Notes under the pieces: generated by a model
What the model saw: only the letters and a program-made list of their open reading frames with translations
The model's database searches: none
Told to the model about the DNA's origin: nothing
Part shown: one piece after another, positions 1 through 6,377 of the stretch
How positions within the stretch are numbered: the first letter of the stretch is position 1
Layout of the letters: each line of letters starts with the position of its first letter
Position numbers and translations under genes: made by a program
Source of the DNA: Acidobacteriaceae bacterium
GTDB taxonomy: Bacteria; Acidobacteriota; Terriglobia; Terriglobales; Acidobacteriaceae
Assembly (NCBI GenBank): GCA_003154055.1
Contig: PMCH01000084.1
Span: 14,944-21,789, forward strand
Length of the DNA stretch: 6,846 nucleotides
Direction of reading: 5' to 3'

Positions 1-1544
1 CGATCAAAGTTGGCATTCAGGTACAGAGTGGGTTGCACTGGCTGACTGGAATTGAGTGGCTGGTCCAGGGTCAACCGATTGAAGTTGAACTTAGTGTCAG
101 AGACAATCTTCGGACTGAAGATGTGACTCACCGACAAGAGGAAGTTATGGTTGCGCTGGTTTTGTCCTGTGTCAAAACCAACGAACGGGCTGTTGTTGAT
201 AAAGCCGGCGAATTCATCCTGGTGGAAAAATGCATACCGCCCGTACACCGTAGTCTTATCGGACAAGTTATAGTCCAGGCGGTGAACCATGCTGTAGCCG
301 TTCTGCGGCGCGCCGCCCCCGGAATCGTTCGGAGTCTGGAAATTAACGATGTCAAATACAGGGTTGCCATTTGACACACAAGGATCGCTGCCCGGCTGGC
401 AAGCATATGCGTAGTAGGCTGGTTGAGTGGCCAAACTCGGGATCGGAACGGCAGGATCGGAACCTGCATCAAACCGTTGGCTCACGGAGAGCCCAGGACG
501 GGAAGTGAAGGAATTGAAATAGTCCTGGGTAGTCGATGACGCTGCTGCCAGCAACCCGGGGTCGATCACGCCCTGCAGGACATTGGCCTGGCTGCGGACT
601 CTGGTCCATTCCGTCGAACTGAAAAAGAACAGCTTATTCTTGAACACCGGGCCACCAAGAGCGTAGCCAAACTGGTTGCGAGTGTACTTGGCCTTGGGAA
701 TTCCCTGCGCATTCGAGTCATAGTCATTGGAAGTCAAGGCAGAAAGGCGATTGAATTCGAAAAGGCTGCCGTGGAACGCGTTCGATCCGGATTTGGTGAC
801 GACGTTGAGCACACCACCAGAGGCGCGGCCGTATTCCGCGGAGAAGTTGTTGCTTGCCACGGTATATTCCTGCACCGACTCGATCGGAACAGACTGTCCG
901 ACCTTACTGGTATACAAATCAACGTTCTCGCCACCATCAAGGAGCGCACTTGTACTGGAGGAGCGCTGGCCGTTGATGGATACACCGGCCCCGCGTGTAA
1001 CCTGATCCAATCCCCCGGTACCCGATGACGAATCCTGGTTCACATTCCCCAAGGTCTGCACAAAGTCGTAGGGATTTCGCGTCAGAGAAGGTAAGTCCGC
1101 CACGCGAGTCGCACCGACGCTTTGCGTAATGGAAGACGTCTGAGTGTTGACCTCAGTTTCGCTGCTGGCAACGACTTCGACCGTCTCGCCGGCTGCCCTG
1201 GCTTCAAGTTTCACGTCGAGCACAAGCCGGCCCCCCGGGGCCACATTCCCTCTTTGCTTGTAGGTTCCGAAGCCTTTCTGGGAAACTGCGATGTCGTAGG
1301 CGCCGGGCGCCACCCCCGACACTACATAATTTCCATGGTCGTCTGATATTACCGTTCGAACCGCCGCGGTGGCGGCCGAAGTGACATCGACTTGTGCCCC
1401 GACGACGACCGCGCCAGACGCGTCGGTCACGGTGCCGGCGATGGTACCCTTTTCAAACTGGGCGAAAGCGCTCGTCGAGACAATCGCAAGAGCGGTTAAC
1501 AGAAAGATGTACCTTCTCAATCCTGTTCTCAACATTCTTCGCAT
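1..1544 (-). CDS. Oar-like TonB-dependent outer-membrane receptor, 3' end off window
   Basis: This frame is open on the minus strand from ATG 1544 to the window edge (514 codons), so only the N-terminal part is present. I read a signal peptide at about residues 1-28, with cleavage after Ala-Phe-Ala before QFEKG. A carboxypeptidase-regulatory-like/Cna-B-type domain follows at about 33-115, opening with GTIAGTVTDASGAVV. Next comes a TonB plug-type region at about 120-260 with SINGQRSSSTSALLDGGEN and NFSAEYGRASGGVLNVVTK, and then the start of the beta-barrel (FGYALGGPVFKNKLFFF). These are hallmarks of the Oar-like receptors expanded in Acidobacteriota. Such proteins usually run to about 1,000-1,200 residues, so roughly half is seen. 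The start is chosen because GGAGG at 1555-1559 lies 10 bases upstream; the next in-frame ATG (codon 4) is too far from it. The family sits in the outer membrane and takes up large substrates with TonB energy. The substrate here is unknown. Confidence 0.93.
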   Translation of the reverse strand, partial: MRRMLRTGLRRYIFLLTALAIVSTSAFAQFEKGTIAGTVTDASGAVVVGAQVDVTSAATAAVRTVISDDHGNYVVSGVAPGAYDIAVSQKGFGTYKQRGNVAPGGRLVLDVKLEARAAGETVEVVASSETEVNTQTSSITQSVGATRVADLPSLTRNPYDFVQTLGNVNQDSSSGTGGLDQVTRGAGVSINGQRSSSTSALLDGGENVDLYTSKVGQSVPIESVQEYTVASNNFSAEYGRASGGVLNVVTKSGSNAFHGSLFEFNRLSALTSNDYDSNAQGIPKAKYTRNQFGYALGGPVFKNKLFFFSSTEWTRVRSQANVLQGVIDPGLLAAASSTTQDYFNSFTSRPGLSVSQRFDAGSDPAVPIPSLATQPAYYAYACQPGSDPCVSNGNPVFDIVNFQTPNDSGGGAPQNGYSMVHRLDYNLSDKTTVYGRYAFFHQDEFAGFINNSPFVGFDTGQNQRNHNFLLSVSHIFSPKIVSDTKFNFNRLTLDQPLNSSQPVQPTLYLNANFD

Positions 1545-1824
1545 AACCAGAATTCCTCCACACTGCGCAAATGGATTGACTTGGATTTCGTCGCACATAA
1601 CAGTTTGCATTTGTGAATTGAAAGTCCACGCGTGACAAGCGGTCCGCACGCTATCGCTACACAATGCACTCCAACAACCATCGGTGATGTGGATATGTAA
1701 GTGGCGCTATTTGTGTCGGATGATCTACGTGAACGAGTAAGTCGGTGGGCTCTGACATACGCACTTTAGAAGATTCCCGACAGTTCCGGTGTTGAATTTC
1801 ATAGTTGACGATTACAGTTATGGT

Positions 1825-1865
1825 GTGCTGTTACGGGCCACGGGTCGCTCGATCGATAACAGCAC
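1825..1865. repeat. 9-bp inverted repeat with 23-base loop
   Basis: The left arm gtgctgtta (1825-1833) is perfectly complementary to taacagcac (1857-1865). A G-U and a G-C pair can extend the stem outward by two positions. No T-run follows on either strand, so it does not look like a standard intrinsic terminator. It lies about 280 bases upstream of the receptor start and 315 upstream of the tail-tube start. It could be a protein-binding site, an RNA hairpin or chance. Confidence 0.4.
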
Positions 1866-2145
1866 GCGGCTCAACATAACTTCTTGTCGCTGTGAGCCGG
1901 GTCAGCTCGGTCGCGCAGCAATCTGCCACACGAGCGGTCCCGGGCAGCGCACGGATCTCGCGGTCAACCCGGCACGTTTCTTGTTTCGTGCGAGCGGTTC
2001 CCCCATCCGGCAGCCTCGCTGGAGAGCGCTGTCCGGTAGTGCGATCCGCCAAGCGCGGGCTGACAGAAGAACTCCCCCGATTTCTGCGGACTGGAGGTAC
2101 TGGGGGTGTAAAGATGCGAAACGAATCCAACAGGCGGACACGAGG

Positions 2146-2151
2146 TAAAAT
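2146..2151 (+). promoter_or_regulatory. possible -10 element for the tail-tube gene
   Basis: TAAAAT matches the TATAAT consensus at five of six positions and would place the transcript start roughly 20 bases before the ATG at 2180. No good -35 is visible at 15-18 bases spacing, so this is a weak call based on position and the -10 alone. Confidence 0.28.
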
Positions 2152-2179
2152 CTCAAACATTACCCTTGGGAGGTCCCAC

Positions 2180-2707
2180 ATGCCGCATTCCGAATCCAAC
2201 CCGCACCATCTCGACCCCTACCGCAACTTCCGCTTCCGCGTGAAGTGGGACGGACACTATGTGGCGGGCGTCAGCTACGTCAGCGCTCTCACCTGGACTA
2301 CCGAGGTCGTCGAAATCCGCGAGGGCGGAGACCCGAACGAGATCCGGAAGCTGCCCGGGCTCCTCAAGTTCTCGCCCATCATTCTGAAGCGCGGCTTTAC
2401 CGCGGACACGGCCTTTGAAGACTGGGCCAACCAGATTCGCGACGAGGGCGGCGGCGGCGGGGTGGCCAACTTTCGCAAGGACATCGTGATTGACCTGTTC
2501 GACGATGCCGACCGCAAGGTGCTCTCTTACCTGGTCCACCACTGCTGGGTGTCGGAATACCAGGCACTGCCCGACCTCGATGCCAACGGCCACGCCGTCG
2601 CCATCGAACACCTGAGGCTGGAAAACGAAGGCTGGGAACGCGATCGCACGGTCGTGCCCCCCGCGGAAGCCAACTTGCACCGGGCCACGGAGCGGCGCAA
2701 GCATTGA
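2180..2707 (+). CDS. phage/eCIS tail tube protein, T4 gp19-like family
   Basis: The 175-residue product matches the T4 gp19-like tail-tube family (the 'conserved phage tail region' group) found in phage tails and extracellular contractile injection systems. Visible family features are the N-terminal DPYRNFRFRVKWDG (residues 12-25), VAGVSYVSAL (28-37), EVVEIREGGDP (42-52), KLPGL (57-61), the LKRGFT turn (69-74), DIVIDLFDD (101-109) and the terminal strand AIEHLRLENEGW (141-152). The family protein stacks as hexameric rings to form the inner tube of a contractile or siphophage-like tail. GGGAGG at 2168-2173 lies six bases before ATG 2180, which fixes the start; the frame is open further upstream but that stretch looks non-coding. 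The core is usually about 145-150 residues, and here a charged tail (about 153-175) is added. No sheath, baseplate, spike or ATPase gene flanks it in this window. It could belong to a scattered eCIS set or be a remnant; the family call itself is firm. Confidence 0.92.
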   Translation: MPHSESNPHHLDPYRNFRFRVKWDGHYVAGVSYVSALTWTTEVVEIREGGDPNEIRKLPGLLKFSPIILKRGFTADTAFEDWANQIRDEGGGGGVANFRKDIVIDLFDDADRKVLSYLVHHCWVSEYQALPDLDANGHAVAIEHLRLENEGWERDRTVVPPAEANLHRATERRKH

Positions 2708-2783
2708 GAATGCCCTACGGCCTTGGAGCACTGGGGAATCCCTTTCCTGTTCTTGCCCCACGGCTGCGTTAGTAACCCGCTGG

Positions 2784-2819
2784 GCGGGCGAGGGCGCCCG
2801 CTCTACAGGTGAGCGGGCG
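2784..2819. repeat. GC-rich REP-like element with two alternative hairpins
   Basis: Three related blocks occur in succession: gcgggcg (2784-2790), cgcccgctc (2795-2803) and gagcgggcg (2811-2819). The middle block can pair with the first (7 bp, loop aggg, extendable by a G-U and a G-C pair) or with the third (perfect 9 bp, loop tacaggt), but not with both. It lies in the spacer after the tail-tube gene. Its form (gggcgagggcgcccgctctaca) resembles dispersed intergenic elements I associate with Acidobacteriota genomes; copy number cannot be judged from one window. It could act as a factor-dependent terminator or transcript stabiliser for the tail-tube gene. No T-run follows. Confidence 0.6.
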
Positions 2820-2866
2820 TGAACTTCTGCTTAATGGCGGAGTGCCGTCGGGGCGCTGCGTTCGGG

Positions 2867-2872
2867 TACAAT
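2867..2872 (+). promoter_or_regulatory. possible -10 element for the PQQ-like propeller gene
   Basis: TACAAT matches TATAAT at five of six positions and lies 45 bases before the chosen ATG at 2918. The -35 region is poor: gccgtc at 17 bases spacing. If real, it supports the start at 2918, because the alternative GTG at 2819 would lie upstream of the promoter and inside the hairpin element. Confidence 0.3.
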
Positions 2873-2917
2873 CCGGGTAACGCGCACTTCGCTGGAAACC
2901 CTCGTCCAAGGCGGCTT

Positions 2918-4576
2918 ATGACTCGAATTCCCCGCATCGCCCTGTTCAGCGCCGTGATCCTTCTCACCGCTGCGATCTTTTTCTTTGCCGGACTCTCCAG
3001 ACCAGTCATCGCCCAGGATGACACCACTGAAGCAGAAGCGCCTGGGCCTTTTCCGAAAGCTGTCTTGACGTACCACAATGACAACCTGCGGACGGGCCGC
3101 AATCCAGCGGAGACCATTCTCAAGCCGGGCAACGTGAACGCCGGCACGTTTGGCAAGCTGTTCGTCATCAACGCTGACGGCAAAGTGGACGCGCAAACGC
3201 TTTACGCACCGGACATCAGCATCCCGGGAAACGGCACGCACAACGTGTTGTTCGTCGCCACCGAGCACGACACGGTGTACGGTTTCGACGCCGACACCGG
3301 CTCGGCGCTCTGGCAAGTCACCATGCTGAAGGCAGGAGAGAAGACATCCGATAGCCGCGGCTGCAGCCAGGTCTCACCGGAAATCGGCGTAACCGCAACC
3401 CCGGTGATCGATCTGGCCGCTGGCCCGCACGGCACAATCTACGTGGTCGCCATGAGCAAGGACTCGGGCGGCAGCTATCACCAACGCCTGCACGCGCTCG
3501 ACATCACCAACGGCTCCGAGCAGTTTAGCGGACCGGTTGAGGTGGCGGCAACGTACCCCGGAACCGGCGATAACAGTCAGAACGGAAATGTCGTGTTCGA
3601 CGCCAAACAGTACAAAGAGCGTCCTGGACTGCTGCTGCTGAAACACGTCGTGTACACCTTCTGGTCGTCGCACTGCGACATCCGTCCTTACACGGGATGG
3701 ATCATCAGCTATGACCAGAACACGCTGGCGCAGAAGTCGGTGCTCAACGTGATCCCGAACGGGAACGAGGGCTCGATCTGGCAGGCAGGAGCGGGACCCG
3801 CAGCCGACTCCGCCGGGAATATCTATTTCCTGACTGGCAATGGGACGTTCGATACGACGCTGGATGCGAATGGATTTCCCAACAAGGGTGACTACGGAAA
3901 TGCCATCGTGAAGCTTTCGACCAAGCTCAACAAGCTGGCGGTGGCGGACTACTTCACCATGTTCAACACGGTCGCCGAGTCAAACGTCGATGAGGACCTG
4001 GGATCCGGCGGGGCGATGGCGCTGCCCAACATCAAGGACGCGAACGGAGTGGTGCATCGCCTGGCGGTTGGCGCGGGCAAGGATGCGAGCATTTACCTGG
4101 TAAACCGCGACAACATGGGAAAGTTCAATCCGAACAACAATAGTCAGATTTATCAGCAGCTGAACGGGGTTCTGGGTGGGAGCGTGTTCTCGGCGCCGGC
4201 GTACTTCAACAAGCGCATCTACTACGGAGCGGTCGGGGACAGGATCAAAGCCTTCGCGTTTAACAGCAATGGGCTACTGGATACGACGCCAGCGTCGCAG
4301 ACGAGCACGTTCTTTCAATATCCCGGAGCAACACCCAGCATTTCGGGCAACTCAATGAACAACAGCATTCTGTGGGCCACCGAGAACAGCTCGCCCGCGG
4401 TACTGCATGCATACAAAGCGCAGGACCTTTCGGTCGAGTTATATAACTCCAACCAGGCCGCGAACAGCCGTGATCACTTCGGCAACGGGAATAAGTACAT
4501 CACGCCGACGATTGCGAACGGAAAGGTGTACGTAGGCACGACCAACGGCGTCGGAGTGTTCGGGTTGCTGCCCTAG
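2918..4576 (+). CDS. secreted PQQ-like beta-propeller protein
   Basis: The product is 552 residues. It opens with a signal peptide at about 1-32 (basic start, hydrophobic core at about 8-25, cleavage after VIA before QDD), so it should be periplasmic or outside the cell. The rest reads as about seven or eight quinoprotein-type blades. Clear examples are LFVATEHDTVYGFDADTG (111-128), IYVVAMSKDS (174-183) with LHALDITNG (191-199), GNIYFLTGNG (300-309), IYLVNRDNMGKF (392-403), RIYYGAVGDRIKAF (433-446) and VYVGTTNGVGVFG (537-549). The vicinal Cys-Cys of PQQ alcohol dehydrogenases is missing (only Cys149 and Cys253 remain), so a PQQ-linked enzyme is not supported. A structural, ligand-binding or uncharacterised role is more cautious. 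ATG 2918 has AAGG at 2908-2911 six bases upstream; a GTG at 2819 is in frame but sits in the hairpin element and would bury the signal peptide. It converges on the serine hydrolase gene with a 46-base gap. Confidence 0.85.
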   Translation: MTRIPRIALFSAVILLTAAIFFFAGLSRPVIAQDDTTEAEAPGPFPKAVLTYHNDNLRTGRNPAETILKPGNVNAGTFGKLFVINADGKVDAQTLYAPDISIPGNGTHNVLFVATEHDTVYGFDADTGSALWQVTMLKAGEKTSDSRGCSQVSPEIGVTATPVIDLAAGPHGTIYVVAMSKDSGGSYHQRLHALDITNGSEQFSGPVEVAATYPGTGDNSQNGNVVFDAKQYKERPGLLLLKHVVYTFWSSHCDIRPYTGWIISYDQNTLAQKSVLNVIPNGNEGSIWQAGAGPAADSAGNIYFLTGNGTFDTTLDANGFPNKGDYGNAIVKLSTKLNKLAVADYFTMFNTVAESNVDEDLGSGGAMALPNIKDANGVVHRLAVGAGKDASIYLVNRDNMGKFNPNNNSQIYQQLNGVLGGSVFSAPAYFNKRIYYGAVGDRIKAFAFNSNGLLDTTPASQTSTFFQYPGATPSISGNSMNNSILWATENSSPAVLHAYKAQDLSVELYNSNQAANSRDHFGNGNKYITPTIANGKVYVGTTNGVGVFGLLP

Positions 4577-4622
4577 CGGCTACTATCTCTCCTGAGAAAG
4601 CGGGTGAGCGCAGCCGGAGCGA

Positions 4623-5744
4623 TCACTTCCCTGCTCCGATCAGGATCTTCATCAGTTCGGCTGCCAGGGCCGAGGAGTTGGCGCCATCCATGTTCATCAG
4701 GACGACCACTCCGGCGCGGCGCTCGGGCACAATCATGATGAAAGTGCTGGTTCCCTGCTGGCCCCCGCCGTGGCCGACGTCGGGGACGCCGAGATCCTTG
4801 CCCGTCCTCCAACCGAGCGCGTAGCCGGTTTCCTTTCCGCCGGAAGTCTTCTGTGTTGTCCACATCACATCGCGGGTGGCCCGCGTCATCAGGCGATCGT
4901 TCAACATGGACACCTCAAAGTTCGCCATGTCCTCGGCGGAAGAGAGCCAACCTCCTCCGGGAATCTTGTAGCTCGGATCGAGGAACTCGGCGTTCACCAC
5001 CGCGCCAGACTTCTCTTTGCTGTAAAAACGCGTGCGGTACGGGACGACGGCGAAGCGGTCATCGGCGCGGGTGTGCACCATGCCGGCGGGGAGAAATACG
5101 TTCTCGCGGACGTAGTCCACATACTTCTGGCCGGAAGCGCCCTCGATGGCGCAGCCCACGAGAGTAAAGCCCTGGGTCGAGTAATGGAAGGCTGTGCCAG
5201 GCTGGGCTACGAGCGCGTCGTTCTTGAAGAAATTCAACCCAGCCTCGATGGGATCGTCGAAGTGGCGGGTATTGCCGGTCTCGGGATCGTCCTGCGCACC
5301 GGACTTGTAATGGCGGATTCCTGCCAGATGAGACAGCGCTTGACGAGTGGAGATGGGCGCGTCTTTCTGGGGAAACGCCGGGCAAAACTTTTGCACGGGC
5401 GCATCAAGATCGAGTTTGCCGCGCTGCCAAAGTTGCAGGGCCGCGGTGGCGGTAATGGGCTTGGAGATCGAGGCCAGCCGGTAGAGAGTGTGCGCGGTGG
5501 CGGGGGCGAAGTTCTCCAGATCAGCCATGCCGAATCCGCCCGCCCATTCGAACTTTTCGTTCTCGACCACCGCGACCGAAATTCCCGGGACGCCGCTCGC
5601 AGCCATGAACTTCGTCACGGTGTATTCGATTTGGGCCTGTTTCTCGGGAGCAAGCCTGGCCTGCTGGCCGAGCAAAGCAGAAGTCAGAAGGAAGATGCAG
5701 ATCGTGAGCGGGATGAAGAACTGGTGATTTCGCGTGCGGTGCAT
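4623..5744 (-). CDS. secreted beta-lactamase-family serine hydrolase, LACTB-like
   Basis: The 373-residue product belongs to the beta-lactamase/penicillin-binding-protein fold (class C-like serine hydrolases). The nucleophile motif SISK is at 92-95 (Ser92, Lys95) within LYRLASISKPITATAAL. LSHLAGI is at 138-144. The second motif is Tyr188-Ser-Thr (HYSTQGFTLVG), where class C enzymes have Tyr-x-Asn. The third is His325-Gly-Gly (GHGGGQQGT) in place of Lys-Thr-Gly. Tyr-Ser-Thr is also the form in LACTB, so a peptidase or esterase is more likely than antibiotic hydrolysis. A signal peptide covers about residues 1-26 with no lipobox cysteine, so the enzyme should be periplasmic or secreted. The start at 5744 is chosen because GAGG lies five bases upstream; an in-frame ATG at 5879 would put 45 Pro- and Ser-rich residues before the signal peptide and would extend across the likely promoter. 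The true substrate cannot be told from sequence. Confidence 0.9.
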   Translation of the reverse strand: MHRTRNHQFFIPLTICIFLLTSALLGQQARLAPEKQAQIEYTVTKFMAASGVPGISVAVVENEKFEWAGGFGMADLENFAPATAHTLYRLASISKPITATAALQLWQRGKLDLDAPVQKFCPAFPQKDAPISTRQALSHLAGIRHYKSGAQDDPETGNTRHFDDPIEAGLNFFKNDALVAQPGTAFHYSTQGFTLVGCAIEGASGQKYVDYVRENVFLPAGMVHTRADDRFAVVPYRTRFYSKEKSGAVVNAEFLDPSYKIPGGGWLSSAEDMANFEVSMLNDRLMTRATRDVMWTTQKTSGGKETGYALGWRTGKDLGVPDVGHGGGQQGTSTFIMIVPERRAGVVVLMNMDGANSSALAAELMKILIGAGK

Positions 5745-5770
5745 CGCCACCTCGGTTCGGGGAATGGAAG

Positions 5771-5776
5771 AGTATA
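5771..5776 (-). promoter_or_regulatory. possible -10 element for the serine hydrolase gene
   Basis: On the minus strand TATACT matches TATAAT at five of six positions and would start transcription about 20 bases before the ATG at 5744, just ahead of the GAGG ribosome-binding site. No good -35 is seen at normal spacing. Its position supports the internal start at 5744 over the upstream one at 5879. Confidence 0.35.
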
Positions 5777-5878
5777 TAGCCGGGATCAACGGCGAGGGCG
5801 GTTTTGGGTTAAGAACGCTCGCTCCCGCCAGGCCGCTCAACGGCCGTCGGAACGGAGAATGGCCACGAGAACTCTCCA

Positions 5879-5908
5879 TTGACGGAATGTCTACTCTTTT
5901 ACTAGACT
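5879..5908 (+). promoter_or_regulatory. possible sigma-70-type promoter for the DUF3846-like gene
   Basis: TTGACG (5879-5884, five of six matches to TTGACA) is followed after 18 bases by TAGACT (5903-5908, four of six matches to TATAAT). Transcription would begin near 5915, leaving a very short leader that contains the AGGGGAG ribosome-binding site at 5917-5923. It faces away from the serine hydrolase promoter in the same 185-base spacer. Confidence 0.42.
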
Positions 5909-5929
5909 ATTCGAAAAGGGGAGCGTGCC

Positions 5930-6256
5930 ATGGACTTCAGCCGGAGCGGGAACCTGAGTTTCATCATTAAGGCGAGCGGCGAGATCATCCCCGCCATGCC
6001 CGATGACGAGGAATTTTCTCTTCAACAGATCCGGGATTACGTTGCTGGTCCGCCCGAAGTTGTCTGCGAGACCCATGATGGCTTCATCCTGTTCCACAAT
6101 CAGGAGGGTAAGGCAAAGGGACTCCCCACCAACGAACTCGCCACCTCCATGTATGTCAGGTCATTGCATCAAAACGCGACTGTGACCGGCCGCGTCTTTC
6201 TCGCTCACCCAGATCACATCGCCTCCTATTGGAAGAAACTGAAACCGGTTCTCTGA
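5930..6256 (+). CDS. DUF3846-like small protein
   Basis: The 108-residue protein is soluble in appearance, with no signal or membrane segment. It resembles the DUF3846 family: a short N-terminal strand (FIIKASGEIIPAMP, 11-24), then FSLQQIRDYVAGPPEVV (29-45), a strand pair around FILFHNQEGKAKGLPTNELA (52-71), and a closing VTGRVFLAHPDHI (85-97). The order of a phenylalanine-led helix, Gly-Pro-x-Glu-Val-Val, Asn-x-Glu-Gly-Lys and Gly-Leu-Pro-x-Asn is the family pattern as I know it. Function is unknown; many relatives lie in phages and mobile elements. The start is well supported by AGGGGAG six bases before ATG 5930. It is followed after 11 bases by a tiny membrane-protein gene, so the two may be co-transcribed. 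It is divergent from the serine hydrolase gene. Confidence 0.8.
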   Translation: MDFSRSGNLSFIIKASGEIIPAMPDDEEFSLQQIRDYVAGPPEVVCETHDGFILFHNQEGKAKGLPTNELATSMYVRSLHQNATVTGRVFLAHPDHIASYWKKLKPVL

Positions 6257-6267
6257 GCGCGAGGCGC

Positions 6268-6363
6268 ATGGTGGGGCTACGATCAATCTTGAAACGTTGG
6301 CCGGAAGTACTGCTCGCCATCACCGCCCTCGGACTCATTTACTTGTGGTGGCACAAGCGATAA
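6268..6363 (+). CDS. 31-residue single-span membrane microprotein
   Basis: This short frame encodes 31 residues with a basic N-terminus (Arg5, Lys9, Arg10), a Trp-Pro-Glu junction, one hydrophobic span at about residues 14-28 (VLLAITALGLIYLWW) and a His-Lys-Arg end. That layout is typical of small inner-membrane proteins and unlikely to arise from random sequence. It begins 11 bases after the DUF3846-like stop and ends 14 bases before the stop of the convergent MoaD-like gene. GAGG at 6261-6264 is only three bases from the ATG; the GTG at codon 2 (6271) would have a better six-base spacing, so either start may be used. It has no family I recognise. Expression is an inference from layout and composition. 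Confidence 0.6.
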   Translation: MVGLRSILKRWPEVLLAITALGLIYLWWHKR

Positions 6364-6377
6364 ATCAGCGAGGTGAG

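Larger units (their letters stand above)
1545..2179. other. long intergenic region, no convincing gene
   Basis: These 635 bases separate the divergent receptor and tail-tube genes. Open frames exist on both strands, but their translations are rich in Arg, Ser, Pro and Thr without recognisable domains, and none has a good ribosome-binding site. The part next to the receptor (about 1545-1800) is AT-richer and should hold its promoter. A TTGTCA-like -35 on the minus strand (1633-1638) with a poor -10 18 bases on (1609-1614) is the best I can offer, and it is weak. The part from about 1835 to 2130 is GC-rich and contains an 8-base direct repeat, cgagcggt, at 1931 and 1991. It may be decayed sequence or an untranslated leader. 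I see no tRNA, rRNA or CRISPR array. Confidence 0.6.

Noticed and set aside
33..374. Plus-strand frames within the receptor region
   Set aside because: They lie opposite the continuous Oar-like receptor frame and have no ribosome-binding site or domain.
1972..1991. Hairpin gcacg/cgtgc with a 10-base loop
   Set aside because: Five pairs with a ten-base loop are expected by chance in GC-rich sequence, and no T-run follows.
1892..2179. An in-frame upstream extension of the tail-tube gene
   Set aside because: The added 96 residues are Arg- and Ser-rich without family similarity, while the family starts at the ATG at 2180 behind a strong GGGAGG site.
2153..2761. A 202-codon minus-strand frame across the tail-tube gene
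   Set aside because: It is antisense to a well-recognised family and its translation has no domain.
2819..2917. A GTG start for the PQQ-like propeller gene, 33 codons upstream
   Set aside because: It falls in the arm of a stable hairpin, has no ribosome-binding site, and would put a non-signal stretch before a clear signal peptide. ATG 2918 has AAGG at proper spacing.
4577..4640. A terminator between the convergent propeller and hydrolase genes
   Set aside because: Only a 6-bp stem (cggagc/gctccg) with a 12-base loop is present. It overlaps the hydrolase stop and has no T-run, so it is too weak to call.
4770..5882. A 370-codon open frame on the plus strand
   Set aside because: It lies antisense to the serine hydrolase gene, whose protein has clear family motifs. 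The plus-strand translation is Arg-, Gly- and His-rich with no domain. It is a GC-rich shadow frame.
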